Positions 16,477 through 24,191 of a stretch of 64,000 bases of DNA are shown in pieces (the first letter of the stretch is position 1; the number at the start of each line of letters is the position of its first letter). The stretch covers positions 2,356,001-2,420,000 of the forward strand of contig NZ_JAYEZN010000001.1 of assembly GCF_037031225.1 (NCBI RefSeq), written 5' to 3'. The position numbers and the translations under genes were made by a program. The stretch is from Halorientalis sp. LT38. GTDB lineage: Archaea; Halobacteriota; Halobacteria; Halobacteriales; Haloarculaceae. The notes under the pieces are model-generated. The model ran no database searches. It saw nothing but the letters and a program-made list of their open reading frames with translations, and had not been told where the DNA came from.

Positions 16477-17769
16477 ATGGACGTACGGTTTCTGGGCGGC
16501 GCGGGCGAGGTCGGCCGGAGCGCCATCCTCGTCGACGACTCCTTGCTGCTCGACTTCGGGACGCTGACGGGCACGCCGCCCCAGTACCCCGTAGAGACGC
16601 CGGAACCCGACGCCGTCGTCGTCTCCCACGGCCACCTCGACCACGTCGGCTCGATCCCGACGCTCCTGTCCGGTGACCGCCGGCCACCGATCCACTGGAC
16701 GCCGCCGACGCGTGAGCTGACGCTGACGCTGGCGCGCGACACGCTCAAACTGCACGGCGGCACGTACGACTGTCCGTTCACCGGCGAGGAGATTCGGCGG
16801 GTCACGCAGGTCTCCGAGACCCACGGCTACCGCGAGCCGTTCGAGGCGGCCGGCTACGAGATCACCTTCTTCGACGCGGGGCACATCCCCGGGAGCGCGC
16901 ACGTCCTCGTCGACGACAGAGACACGCGAATGCTCTACACCGGCGACTTCCACACGTCAGATCACCGCGGGAGCGACGCTCCCGCGAGCCGCACGGATCG
17001 ACACGGCAGGCCGATCCGTGGACAACGACTCGTGTCGGGAACGACCGCACGCCCCGACGCCGACGCCGTGATCTGCGAGAGCACCTACTCCGACGTCGAG
17101 CACGAGGCCCGGGCGAGCGTCGAGGAGCGGTTCGTCGAGAGCATCCAGACCACGCTCTGGGAGGGCGGGACCGTCGTCGTTCCGGCCTTCGCCATCGGGC
17201 GGACCCAGGAGATGCTCATGATCTGCGCGGCCCACGATATCCCCTGCTACGTCGACGGGATGGGCACCCAGGTGACGAAGATGCTCCTCCGACACCCCGA
17301 ATTCGTCCGCGACGGCGACGCGCTCCGGCGGGCGAAGTCCCACGCGCGCTTCGTCACCGGACGCGACGGCCAGCGCGAGCGCATCGCCGACCAGAACACC
17401 GTGATCGTCACGACCAGCGGGATGCTCTCGGGCGGGCCGGCGATGACCTATATCCCGGCGATCAGGGACCGGCCGGTGAACAAGATCGCCATGACCGGCT
17501 ACCAGGTCGAGGGGACGCCCGGCCGGGAACTGCTCGACACCGGGAGCGCCGAGATCGACGGCCGGGTCATGCCCGTCGCCGCGCAGGTCGAACAGTACGA
17601 CTTCTCCGCGCACGCGGACCGTGACGGACTGCTGGCGTTCCTCGACGCCTACGCGGATACGCCTGTCCTGGTCAACCACGGCGACAGGTGCGCGGCGTTC
17701 GCCGACGAGTTACGGGCGGACGGGTTCGAGGCTGACGCGCCGGAGAACGGGGCCGTGCTGACGATTTGA
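16477..17769 (+). CDS. Beta-CASP metallo-beta-lactamase-fold ribonuclease-like protein
   Basis: 430 aa. Motif HGHLDH (about 50-55) binds the two zinc ions; further ligands are in DAGHIPGSAH (about 134-143) and YTGDF (about 154). The beta-CASP signatures CESTYSD (about 203), VVPAFAIGRTQEM (about 230), TTSGMLSGGP (about 310) and the C-terminal FSAHAD and VNHGD histidines are all present. The family cleaves RNA as an endo- or 5' exonuclease; this shorter form lacks KH domains, so it is not the archaeal FttA type. Odd: codons 163-182 are an extra 60-nt, two-hairpin segment between HTSD and QRLVSG. Confidence 0.9.
   Translation: MDVRFLGGAGEVGRSAILVDDSLLLDFGTLTGTPPQYPVETPEPDAVVVSHGHLDHVGSIPTLLSGDRRPPIHWTPPTRELTLTLARDTLKLHGGTYDCPFTGEEIRRVTQVSETHGYREPFEAAGYEITFFDAGHIPGSAHVLVDDRDTRMLYTGDFHTSDHRGSDAPASRTDRHGRPIRGQRLVSGTTARPDADAVICESTYSDVEHEARASVEERFVESIQTTLWEGGTVVVPAFAIGRTQEMLMICAAHDIPCYVDGMGTQVTKMLLRHPEFVRDGDALRRAKSHARFVTGRDGQRERIADQNTVIVTTSGMLSGGPAMTYIPAIRDRPVNKIAMTGYQVEGTPGRELLDTGSAEIDGRVMPVAAQVEQYDFSAHADRDGLLAFLDAYADTPVLVNHGDRCAAFADELRADGFEADAPENGAVLTI
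16963..17022 (+). repeat. 60-nt two-hairpin insertion inside the beta-CASP gene
   Basis: The segment contains a perfect 9-bp stem with 3-nt loop (16966-16974 with 16978-16986) and a second perfect 9-bp stem (16992-17000 with 17012-17020). Its length is a multiple of three and it keeps the reading frame open. It encodes Arg/Gly/Pro-rich residues where family members pass directly from the YTGDF strand into QRLVSG. The boundary call rests on remembered family sequences. Confidence 0.6.
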
Positions 17770-17961
17770 CCGGTGACGGACGGCCAGACGGCGGTCCCCT
17801 TCGCTGCCGTGGTTCGGTGGGCGATAACGAGACGCATCCAAACATTCATAATCGCGTAAATCGCTCGTACCAAGCAGACGGGGGAACGACGATGCGAGAA
17901 CACGAGTGCCACGGCGAGACGGCGGGGGCCGACCAGGACGGAGAGTACCGGGGTGAGCGGC

Positions 17962-18270
17962 ATGGCTAACAGCCTGATCGGCGGCCTGCTGCTCAACGCG
18001 GCGATCGTCGCGCTCATCCTGGCGTCGATCGTCGAGGTGATCGTCGACGTCAGAGAGATGGACGCGCCGCGGTTTCTGCCGCACAGACTGGCCGATCTGC
18101 CGCCCTCGGAACCGGCGACGGCGCTCGGGGCCGCGGGGGTCGGACTGCTCGTCGTCGGTCTCGTCGCCGAGATGGCCGTCAATCCTCTCCCCGGCGGTCA
18201 CCTGTTCGTCGGACTGATCGCCATCGTGGCCTTTCTCTTCTCGGGCGGCTTCGTCGTCAACGAGGCCTGA
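17962..18270 (+). CDS. Three-helix membrane protein
   Basis: 102 aa from ATG 17962; an in-frame GTG 3 codons upstream is also possible. Three hydrophobic helices at about 4-24, 45-68 and 74-97 are joined by a short charged segment with DMDAPRFLPHRLADLPPSE-like composition. A 25-codon ORF (17892-17969, beginning MREHECHGETAG) overlaps its start and may be a leader. A TATA-like ttcataat lies near 17844. Function unknown. Confidence 0.65.
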   Translation: MANSLIGGLLLNAAIVALILASIVEVIVDVREMDAPRFLPHRLADLPPSEPATALGAAGVGLLVVGLVAEMAVNPLPGGHLFVGLIAIVAFLFSGGFVVNEA

Positions 18271-18327
18271 CGTCGCCGGCCGACCGCGAACGCCACGGTT
18301 TTGCACGTCCTCGTTCCACTCGCGAGT

Positions 18328-18636
18328 ATGACTGCACTCGAGGACATCGAGGACGACGAGGACTTCCGCGAGGCGCTGACGGCCCTGCTGGAGGCGGCCG
18401 AGGCCGGAAACGTCTCCTCGGAGGCCGTGGCCGGACTGCTGACGCTCCAGCTCGCCGGGGTGCGCGGCGACGTGCGACTGCCACTCGCGATGCCGCCCGA
18501 GCGGGCCCGGCGGTTCACCGAGACGGCCCGGGAGAACGTCGGCGAACGGATGGAGGTCGAACTGCTCGTCTCCGAGGACGTGGTGCACGATCTGGAACTC
18601 CAGCTACAGGCCTTCGCCGACGGCGAGGGCGACTGA
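18328..18636 (+). CDS. Conserved acidic haloarchaeal protein
   Basis: 102 aa starting MTALEDIEDDEDFREALTA. Predicted mainly helical with regular Leu/Ala heptad-like spacing (ALLEAAEAG..SEAVAGLLTLQLAG) and a beta-like LPLAMPPERARRF turn. No catalytic or metal motif is visible. The start is chosen at 18328 over a TTG nine codons upstream. It is convergent with the rhodanese gene, whose stop lies 2 bp away. Confidence 0.7.
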   Translation: MTALEDIEDDEDFREALTALLEAAEAGNVSSEAVAGLLTLQLAGVRGDVRLPLAMPPERARRFTETARENVGERMEVELLVSEDVVHDLELQLQAFADGEGD

Positions 18637-18637
18637 C

Positions 18638-18958
18638 CTACTCCGTCTCGAGGTCGAACTCCCAGGCGTCGTAGCCGCCCGCGAGGCTCGCGACCGTGGT
18701 GTCGTCGTCGATTCCCTCGTAGGATTCCAGCAGTCGGCCCGCCTGGACCGAACTGATCCCCTCCTGGCAGACGAGGACGACCTCCTCGCCCCACTCGACC
18801 TGGTCGATCCGTCCGGCCAGCTCGCCGTAGGGGACGTTCTCGGCGCCGGGGACGTGCCCGGCGGCGAACTGTCGCGCCGACCGGGTGTCGACGACCTGGA
18901 CGTCCGCGCCGTCCTCGAGTTTTTCCTGTAGTCGCGCCGGCGAGAGTTCCTCGACCAT
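18638..18958 (-). CDS. Single-domain rhodanese
   Basis: 106 aa. The fold markers are VDTRSARQFAAGHVPGAENVP (CH2A-like, about 22-42), the active-site loop VCQEGISSVQAG with the catalytic cysteine (about 65), and the GGYDAWEFD end. The family transfers sulfane sulfur through a cysteine persulfide to cyanide or thiol acceptors. The start MVEELSPARL at 18958 gives the typical length. It stands alone and is convergent with the acidic protein. Confidence 0.9.
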   Translation of the reverse strand: MVEELSPARLQEKLEDGADVQVVDTRSARQFAAGHVPGAENVPYGELAGRIDQVEWGEEVVLVCQEGISSVQAGRLLESYEGIDDDTTVASLAGGYDAWEFDLETE

Positions 18959-19052
18959 CGGGCGGGCGTTCGGTCGGCGCGGAGTAAAGTCCGTCGGCAT
19001 CGATCGCGGTGACCAGTAGAGCTAAATAGTGGTGTGGTATAGCATAACACGT

Positions 19053-19232
19053 ATGGCGTCAGCACAGAGCGACGACGAGCTATTCGATCAGTTCCTCACG
19101 GAGCGCGGGCACGAGACGGAGCCGGTCGGCTGGGACCAGAGCTACAACAAAAAGCAGTGCCCGGAGTGTGGCGGCCTCCACGACACCGGCGCGACGGAGT
19201 GTTCGGTGTGCGGCTGGGGACCAACTAACTGA
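19053..19232 (+). CDS. HVO_0416-type zinc-finger microprotein
   Basis: 59 aa: MASAQSDDELFDQFL at the start, then CPECGG (about 38) and CSVCGW (about 52), two C-x2-C knuckles that bind one zinc. The NKKQCPECGGLHD block is characteristic of the HVO_0416 family described in Haloferax. The TATA ctaaatag lies 28 bp before the ATG. It is likely a small protein-binding or RNA-binding adaptor; the molecular role is not known. Confidence 0.85.
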   Translation: MASAQSDDELFDQFLTERGHETEPVGWDQSYNKKQCPECGGLHDTGATECSVCGWGPTN

Positions 19233-19359
19233 CGGTCGGCGTCTCGAAGATCGGCGGCTGGGCGAGGACGCTTTTTCGGCGACGTCTCTATTCGGAGCAG
19301 GGAAACGAGTGTCCGGCAGGTGTGAGGAGTCCTGCGCGGGCGAGTGAACGGTCGCGGGC

Positions 19360-19848
19360 CTACAGCGCCTCGAGGGAGTCGTGGAGGAAGAGTCCCAGCG
19401 CGAGGTGGTGGTACATCGCCCCTTCGATCTGCGATCGCGCCGCGGACTCGTCTGCGACGGAGTACTCTTTGGTTCGGACCAGCTCGTGCATCGACAGCAC
19501 GTCGTCGTCTTCGATGTCGTGGAGACGGGGGTAGACCGTCCCCGGACTGAGCTGCGCGTCGAACAGCCGCGACAGGTCGTCGATCAGCGCCTTGCCGTGG
19601 GTGCCGTCCCGCAGCGCGATCAGTGCGATGAGGATCTCGTCCAGATTCTGCTTGACGATCTCGTCGTCGAAACCGAACGACTCGTCGACGGCCAGTCGCT
19701 CCATGACCGAAGACAACACCTGCTCGGGGTCGCCCTCCTGGCCAGTGCCTGGCGCGTCTGGGGACGCGGCCTCCAGTTCGTCACCGGCCGAGAGTTCTTG
19801 TATCAGCGTATTCACCAGCGGACTCGTGCTCACGTTATCTCCGGACAT
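19360..19848 (-). CDS. PadR-family winged-helix regulator
   Basis: 162 aa. After an unstructured acidic tail of about 65 residues comes the PadR winged helix: LDEILIALIALRDGTHGKALIDD, then LFDAQLSPGTVYPRLHDIEDDDVL, then a wing EYSVADESA. The LSPGTVYPRL recognition helix is diagnostic. A short C-terminal helix (YHHLALGLFLHD) probably dimerises. The region between this gene and the divergent winged-helix gene contains two palindromes and TATA-like stretches (tatataat near 19895), so autoregulation or cross-regulation is plausible. Confidence 0.85.
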   Translation of the reverse strand: MSGDNVSTSPLVNTLIQELSAGDELEAASPDAPGTGQEGDPEQVLSSVMERLAVDESFGFDDEIVKQNLDEILIALIALRDGTHGKALIDDLSRLFDAQLSPGTVYPRLHDIEDDDVLSMHELVRTKEYSVADESAARSQIEGAMYHHLALGLFLHDSLEAL

Positions 19849-19936
19849 TGGTAATCACTTGGACTCGATCCACAACCAGTCCTCTCTACCACGGATATAT
19901 AATGCCTACCCCCCGGTTTCCGAGAATGAAAATGGG

Positions 19937-19964
19937 TATATAAAGGTCTTTTCACGCGCTGAAA
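19937..19964 (+). promoter_or_regulatory. TATA box with adjacent TTCACGCGCTGAAA operator-like site
   Basis: tatataaa (19937-19944) is followed by the 14-mer TTCACGCGCTGAAA (19951-19964), placed between TATA and the expected transcription start, a classic repression position. The same 14-mer is found at 16094-16107. It lies in the divergent region between the PadR gene and the winged-helix gene. Confidence 0.5.
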
Positions 19965-20017
19965 CAACCCCCGGCCGGGATGGACCAACCGCCCGCCGGG
20001 GCGGTTTTCTCAGCGGT

Positions 20018-20042
20018 GATATTCCCCGCAATATCTTTTTAC
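20018..20042 (+). promoter_or_regulatory. Palindrome GATATT-N6-AATATC upstream of the winged-helix gene
   Basis: A perfect 6-bp inverted repeat (20018-20023 with 20030-20035) abuts a T-rich element centred about 27 bp before the GTG start at 20066, where the TATA box of a leaderless transcript would be. It is probably an operator for the gene's own product. Confidence 0.5.
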
Positions 20043-20065
20043 GCCGGTGGAGTGTAGGGCCAGTA

Positions 20066-20419
20066 GTGGCAGAGGAACGTAGTATCGAGGAGGTTCTCGA
20101 CACCATCGGGGACGAGAACGCGCGCGAGATTCTGGCCGCCATCAGCATCGAGCCCCGCTCGGCCAAGGAACTGGCCGAGGAGTGTGATCTGTCGCTGCCG
20201 ACGGTCTACCGCCGCATCGAGATCCTGGAGGAACACGACCTCGTGAAGGATCGGACGCTGGTCGCCGACGACGGCAACCACTACAAGATCTACGAGTCCA
20301 ACTTCGACAGTACGGTGATCTCGCTGGAGGAGGAAGGCGAGTACCGGGTGCGCATCTACCGGGAGGAGAACCTCCCCGATCGATTCAGCCAGCTCTGGGA
20401 CGAACTCAACCCCGAGTAG
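20066..20419 (+). CDS. ArsR-like winged-helix transcription regulator (module A)
   Basis: 117 aa from a GTG start. The HTH reads DENAREILAAISIEPRSAKELAEECDLSLPTVYRRIEILEE in sequence order (two helices and a YRR recognition helix at about 42-55), followed by a wing and the strand EEEGEYRVRIYREE. It is clearly paralogous to the gene at 41040, sharing I/L-P-x-xxYRRI-x-ELxEHDL and a wing of the same length. It has no cysteines for metal sensing. About 100 bp downstream is a three-helix membrane protein, as also at the paralogous locus, so regulator and membrane protein probably act together. Confidence 0.85.
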   Translation: MAEERSIEEVLDTIGDENAREILAAISIEPRSAKELAEECDLSLPTVYRRIEILEEHDLVKDRTLVADDGNHYKIYESNFDSTVISLEEEGEYRVRIYREENLPDRFSQLWDELNPE

Positions 20420-20517
20420 GGAGTCGCTACCGGCTCCTGGGCGATCGGTTCGGGCACGGCTGCCCGGGGGCGATCGTCCGACGTACCTTTATGTTGGGTG
20501 GGTGAGCAGTGGCCCCC

Positions 20518-20820
20518 ATGGTCGAGACGGTGGCGATCGCGCGCGGGATCCTCGTCCTCCTGCGTCTCGTCACGTTCGCGCTGACGCTCGGCATCACGCT
20601 GATCAGCTTCCAGGCCTACCGGAAGAAACAGTCGGAGAAACTCCAGTCGGCCTTCATCGGCTTCGCCTTCATCAGCATGGGCGTCGCCGTCACGAACGTC
20701 ATCACCCAGCTGGGTGCCGGCGGGGACCCCTCCTCGCTCACCAATATCTTCCTTCAGATGACCGAGACGATCCCGTTTATCATCGGCTTCGCCATGCTGT
20801 ACGTCTCGCTGTACCGCTGA
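20518..20820 (+). CDS. Three-helix membrane protein, DUF7521-like (module A)
   Basis: 100 aa with three hydrophobic helices (about 7-29, 42-65, 78-97) joined by AYRKKQSEKLQ, a basic loop, and a QLGAGGDPS loop. TATA ctttatgt is centred 28 bp before ATG 20518, which favours this over a GTG three codons upstream. The same architecture (short periplasmic N terminus, AY/R-x-x-loop, final YVSLY/YSLVTY end) is seen in the protein at 41520. A small membrane sensor partner for the regulator is a reasonable inference. Confidence 0.78.
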   Translation: MVETVAIARGILVLLRLVTFALTLGITLISFQAYRKKQSEKLQSAFIGFAFISMGVAVTNVITQLGAGGDPSSLTNIFLQMTETIPFIIGFAMLYVSLYR

Positions 20821-20904
20821 GGGCTCACTGGCGGAAAATTCGCCGCGGACCTGTTCGGATCGAAGCCACGTTGCTTATGGGTGAGTAGCTCCATTAGTGG
20901 TCCA

Positions 20905-22746
20905 ATGACCGACACGACGCCCGAAGTGGTCCGCCTGTTCGGCGGTCCGGGCAGCGGCAAGACGACGGCCCTGCTGGACCGGGTCGAACAGTTACAGGAC
21001 GAGGGGGCGGACGTCAGGGACATTCTGGTCGTCTCCTACACGCGCGCTGCGGCGGCGGAGATCCGCGAGCGGCTGGCCGAACGCCTCGACATGACCCCGC
21101 GAGCGCTCCGCGGGAACGTCAGCACGATGCACGCGAAAGCGTACGAACTGCTGAACCTCTCCCGTGGGGACGTGGTCGGCGAGTCCGACAAGGAGGAGTT
21201 CTGCGAGGAGTACGGCATCGAGTACGAGGACGAGAACAAGGGTGCCCGTCGCCGGAGCGCCCGCTCGACGACCATCGGCAACAAGGTCATCGCGACCAGC
21301 CAGTGGCTCCAGCGGACCCGCCGGGACGTCTCGGACTGGTACGACGTCCCCTTCAAGTGGAACGTCGAGAAGGTGCGCCTGCCGCCCGAGGAGGACCCCA
21401 ACAGCCAGACCGGCAACAAGTACACGCCGACCTGGCCCTCCGACGACGACCGGATCGACGTGCCCGAGGCCATCCGCGCCTGGCGCGGCTACAAGGGCGA
21501 ACACGGCCTCGTCGGCTTCGCCGACATGCTCGAACGCGTCAAGCAGCGCTCGCTGTTGCCCAGCGTCGACTACCTGGTGATCGACGAGTTTCAGGACATC
21601 ACGACGCTGCAGTACGACGTCTACGAGGAGTGGAAACCCCACATGAAGCGGGTCCTGATCGCGGGCGACGACGACCAGGTCGTCTACGCCTGGCAGGGCG
21701 CCGACCCCGACCTGCTGCTCGACGAGGTCGTGACCGAGGACAACGTCCTCCCCAACTCCTACCGCCTGCCCTCCCAGATCCTCAACGTCGTCAACCGGGA
21801 GATCAGCCACATCGAGAAGCGCCAGGAGAAAGACCTCGAACCCCGGAAGGAAGGGGGTCGCGTCGAGGCCGTCTCCAGCCCGTCGATGCTGGACCTGGTC
21901 CGTAACGTCAACGCCACCGTCGAGGCCGAAGGGGACGAGACCGTCATGCTGCTGTTCCGGGCGCGCTACCAGATGTTCCAGTTCATGGACGAGTTCATCG
22001 GCGAAGGGATCCCCTTCCAGTGTCTCACCGACCAGCGGATGTGGACCGACCGGCTGACCCAGTACGTCCGCGCCGTCGAGGCGCTGGCCGAGGACGACCC
22101 CGTCACCGCGCTGCAGGCCCGGCGACTGGCCGACATGCTCGCCGATTCCGCGTTCGGCACCGGCGAGCGCGACGAGCTGTTCGACGCCATCGACGAGCGC
22201 CAGGAGGACGCCGACACCGACGACCTCGCCGAGATCATGGTCGAGCCGGACTTCGTCCGCGAGTACGCGCCGTTCATGCCCGACCCCCGGTCGGCCGCCG
22301 ACATGCTCCGGAAGGTGACCAACTTCCAGGAGCGCTCCGTGGACGCCTACTTCGCCGGCGACTACCAGGGGATGGCCACCGACGCCGTCCGCCTCGGCAC
22401 CATCCACTCCGCGAAGGGTCGCGAGGCCGACCACGTCTTCGTCGCCACCGACCTCACCGAGAAGGTCGTCGAGCAGATGGCCGCGACCGTCGAACAGGAG
22501 GGTCGCGACGTGAAGGGCGTCGAGGAGTTCACCAAACACACCGATCCGGTGCCGACGCTGACCGACAACGAGCGCCGTGTCTTCTACGTCGGGATGTCCC
22601 GTGCGCGCGAGCGCCTCGTGCTCATGGAGAACCTCGTCGACGGCGCGCCGACGCTGCCCATCGACGTGCTGCTGGAGAACGAACCCTCCGAGAAGAGCGT
22701 CGAGCAACTGCTGGACGAGGCGAAAAACGCCGTCGCCGTCCAGTAA
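20905..22746 (+). CDS. UvrD/Rep-type superfamily 1A DNA helicase
   Basis: 613 aa. Motif I is GGPGSGKTT (about 13-21), motif Ia is VVSYTRAAAAEI (about 43-54), motif II is VIDEFQD (about 223-229), motif III is AGDDDQVVYAWQGAD (about 246), motif IV resembles LNSYRLPSQIL, motif V is IHSAKGREADHVF (about 500), and motif VI is FYVGMSRARERL (about 563). The protein is shorter than full UvrD/PcrA. The TATA gcttatgg 28 bp upstream supports ATG 20905. It is likely involved in DNA repair or replication restart. Confidence 0.92.
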   Translation: MTDTTPEVVRLFGGPGSGKTTALLDRVEQLQDEGADVRDILVVSYTRAAAAEIRERLAERLDMTPRALRGNVSTMHAKAYELLNLSRGDVVGESDKEEFCEEYGIEYEDENKGARRRSARSTTIGNKVIATSQWLQRTRRDVSDWYDVPFKWNVEKVRLPPEEDPNSQTGNKYTPTWPSDDDRIDVPEAIRAWRGYKGEHGLVGFADMLERVKQRSLLPSVDYLVIDEFQDITTLQYDVYEEWKPHMKRVLIAGDDDQVVYAWQGADPDLLLDEVVTEDNVLPNSYRLPSQILNVVNREISHIEKRQEKDLEPRKEGGRVEAVSSPSMLDLVRNVNATVEAEGDETVMLLFRARYQMFQFMDEFIGEGIPFQCLTDQRMWTDRLTQYVRAVEALAEDDPVTALQARRLADMLADSAFGTGERDELFDAIDERQEDADTDDLAEIMVEPDFVREYAPFMPDPRSAADMLRKVTNFQERSVDAYFAGDYQGMATDAVRLGTIHSAKGREADHVFVATDLTEKVVEQMAATVEQEGRDVKGVEEFTKHTDPVPTLTDNERRVFYVGMSRARERLVLMENLVDGAPTLPIDVLLENEPSEKSVEQLLDEAKNAVAVQ

Positions 22747-22747
22747 C

Positions 22748-22990
22748 TCACTCCTCGTCGTCTTCGGTTTCGACCACCGCGCCCGCCACGTCCTTCGCAG
22801 CGTCGGCCGCGACGTCCGTCGGTTTCGTGACGTACTCCTCGGCGACGATCATCAGCGCGGCGATAGCGAGGAAGGCGCCGCCGACCGCTCTGTTGCCGCC
22901 GAGGAACATGTCCAGACCGAACAGGGCGACCGGGACGGCCAGGATCACCGTTCCCATCAGCCCGATCGTGTCGAGGATGCCCAGGCCCAT
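22748..22990 (-). CDS. Two-helix membrane protein, DUF7533-like
   Basis: 80 aa starting MGLGILDTIGLMGTVILAVP. Two helices (about 5-26 and 32-52) are followed by an amphipathic Ala/Asp-rich tail (DVAADAAKDVAGAVVETEDDEE) that is probably cytoplasmic. It is convergent with the helicase, with 1 bp between the stops. Function unknown; haloarchaeal small membrane proteins of this plan are common. Confidence 0.7.
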   Translation of the reverse strand: MGLGILDTIGLMGTVILAVPVALFGLDMFLGGNRAVGGAFLAIAALMIVAEEYVTKPTDVAADAAKDVAGAVVETEDDEE

Positions 22991-23067
22991 CTCGGCGCGG
23001 ACTTGGGAGCCACCGGACAAAAGCGGTCGGGCTTCGACGTCGCGGGATTTTTGCTCGTGCTGGTTCG

Positions 23068-23463
23068 ATGACGACTATGGTCTCCCGCTCCACGCGCGTC
23101 GCAGCCGTCGGCGTCGGCCTCGCAGTCCTCGTCGGTATCGCGATGGGGCTCTCCGGCCTCTACGAGTCCCTCCCGTACGGCGAGGTGGTGACGGCACTGA
23201 TCGTGTTCCCCGGCCTCAGCCTGCTCGCGCCGCAACTGTACCTCGCGCGGACGACGGACGACCCCGCCATGCGCCGGCGTCACCTCCGGGTCGGCCTCGG
23301 ACTGTCCGGCGCGCTGACGCTGCTGACGGCCCCGATCACCGACCCAGCCGATCGGGCCATCTTCAGCGTCGTCGGCGGCGGGCTCCTGGCTGCCCTTCTG
23401 GTCTGGGAGGCCGTCGAGGGCTACCGCGAATCGTCGCTGTTCGCGGACGCCGACGGTGAATGA
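23068..23463 (+). CDS. Four-helix membrane protein
   Basis: 131 aa from ATG 23068, or 128 aa from the in-frame ATG 23077; a T-rich element near 23047 does not settle the choice. Hydrophobic helices are at about 9-30, 37-56, 71-90 and 93-112, with a short acidic cytoplasmic tail. No motif recognised. Its stop overlaps sequence just upstream of the riboflavin synthase start by 35 bp, so the genes may be cotranscribed. Confidence 0.65.
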   Translation: MTTMVSRSTRVAAVGVGLAVLVGIAMGLSGLYESLPYGEVVTALIVFPGLSLLAPQLYLARTTDDPAMRRRHLRVGLGLSGALTLLTAPITDPADRAIFSVVGGGLLAALLVWEAVEGYRESSLFADADGE

Positions 23464-23497
23464 AAACGGGTTTCGGCCCGCCGGTCGAACGAGGGGT

Positions 23498-24190
23498 ATG
23501 TTCACCGGCATCGTCGAGCGGACGGGCGAGATCACCGAGGTCACCGACGACGAGGGCGGGCGCCGCCTGCGCGTCGCGGCCGACCTCGACGACCTGCATC
23601 ACGGCCAGAGCATCGCCATCAGCGGCGCGTGCCTGACCGTCGAGGAGTTCGGCGCGGACTGGTTCACGCTCTTTCTCTCACAGGAGACGCTGGAGAGAAC
23701 CTATCTCGGCGAACTGACGGTGGGCGACCGCGTGAACGTCGAGCGCGCACTGCCCGCCGACGGCCGGTTCGACGGGCACGTCGTCCAGGGCCACGTCGAC
23801 GGCACGGCCGAGGTGACGGCGATCGAGAGGGTGGGAGACGGTCCCGCGAGCGGAGCGAGTGGGACCTCGTCGTACGAGGACGGTGAGGACGAGTACGACG
23901 GTGACTGGGAGTTTCGGTTCTCGATCCCGGGCGATCTGGAACGCTATCTGGTGGAGAAGGGATCGATCACCGCGGACGGAATCAGTCTGACGCTGGCCGA
24001 CCGCACCGAGGAGGACTTCGGCGTCGCGATCATCCCGGCGACGTACGACCTCACGACGCTGTCGGAGAAGTCGGTGGGCGATCCGGTCCACCTGGAGGTC
24101 GACGTGATCGCGAAGTACGTCGAACGGCTCCTGACGGCCGACGCCGACCTGACGGCGAGCCAGACGCCCTACGCCGAGCGATTCGAGTGA
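23498..24190 (+). CDS. ribE: Riboflavin synthase, alpha-type lumazine-dismutating enzyme
   Basis: 230 aa. MFTGIVERTGEITE begins the first lumazine-binding repeat (about 1-100) and SIPGDLERYLVEKGSITADGISL begins the core of the second (about 150-195). SGACLTV (about 47) and KGSITADGISLT (about 163) are the paired ligand loops, and GHVDGTAEV is the repeat junction. The enzyme dismutates two 6,7-dimethyl-8-ribityllumazines to riboflavin. Odd: about 22 extra residues (Gly/Ser/Asp/Tyr) between VTAIERVG and DWEFRFSI, encoded by two hairpins. The ATG at 23498 is the family start; the upstream extension is not. Confidence 0.93.
   Translation: MFTGIVERTGEITEVTDDEGGRRLRVAADLDDLHHGQSIAISGACLTVEEFGADWFTLFLSQETLERTYLGELTVGDRVNVERALPADGRFDGHVVQGHVDGTAEVTAIERVGDGPASGASGTSSYEDGEDEYDGDWEFRFSIPGDLERYLVEKGSITADGISLTLADRTEEDFGVAIIPATYDLTTLSEKSVGDPVHLEVDVIAKYVERLLTADADLTASQTPYAERFE
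23833..23905 (+). repeat. In-frame two-hairpin insertion inside the riboflavin synthase gene
   Basis: GGTCCC (23840-23845) pairs with GGGACC (23861-23866), enclosing gcgagcggagcgagt-like sequence. GTCGTAC (23869-23875) pairs with GTACGAC (23893-23899). The segment encodes residues that have no counterpart in ordinary riboflavin synthases. As in the beta-CASP gene, it comprises two successive hairpins and preserves frame. Exact ends are uncertain by several bases. Confidence 0.5.
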
Positions 24191-24191
24191 C

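Noticed and set aside
17892-17969. 25-codon ORF before the three-helix membrane protein
   Set aside because: It overlaps the start of the next gene and has no independent support; kept only as a possible leader.
20992-22707. Long minus-strand open frame opposite the helicase
   Set aside because: Antisense of a gene with all SF1 helicase motifs; its own product shows no domain.
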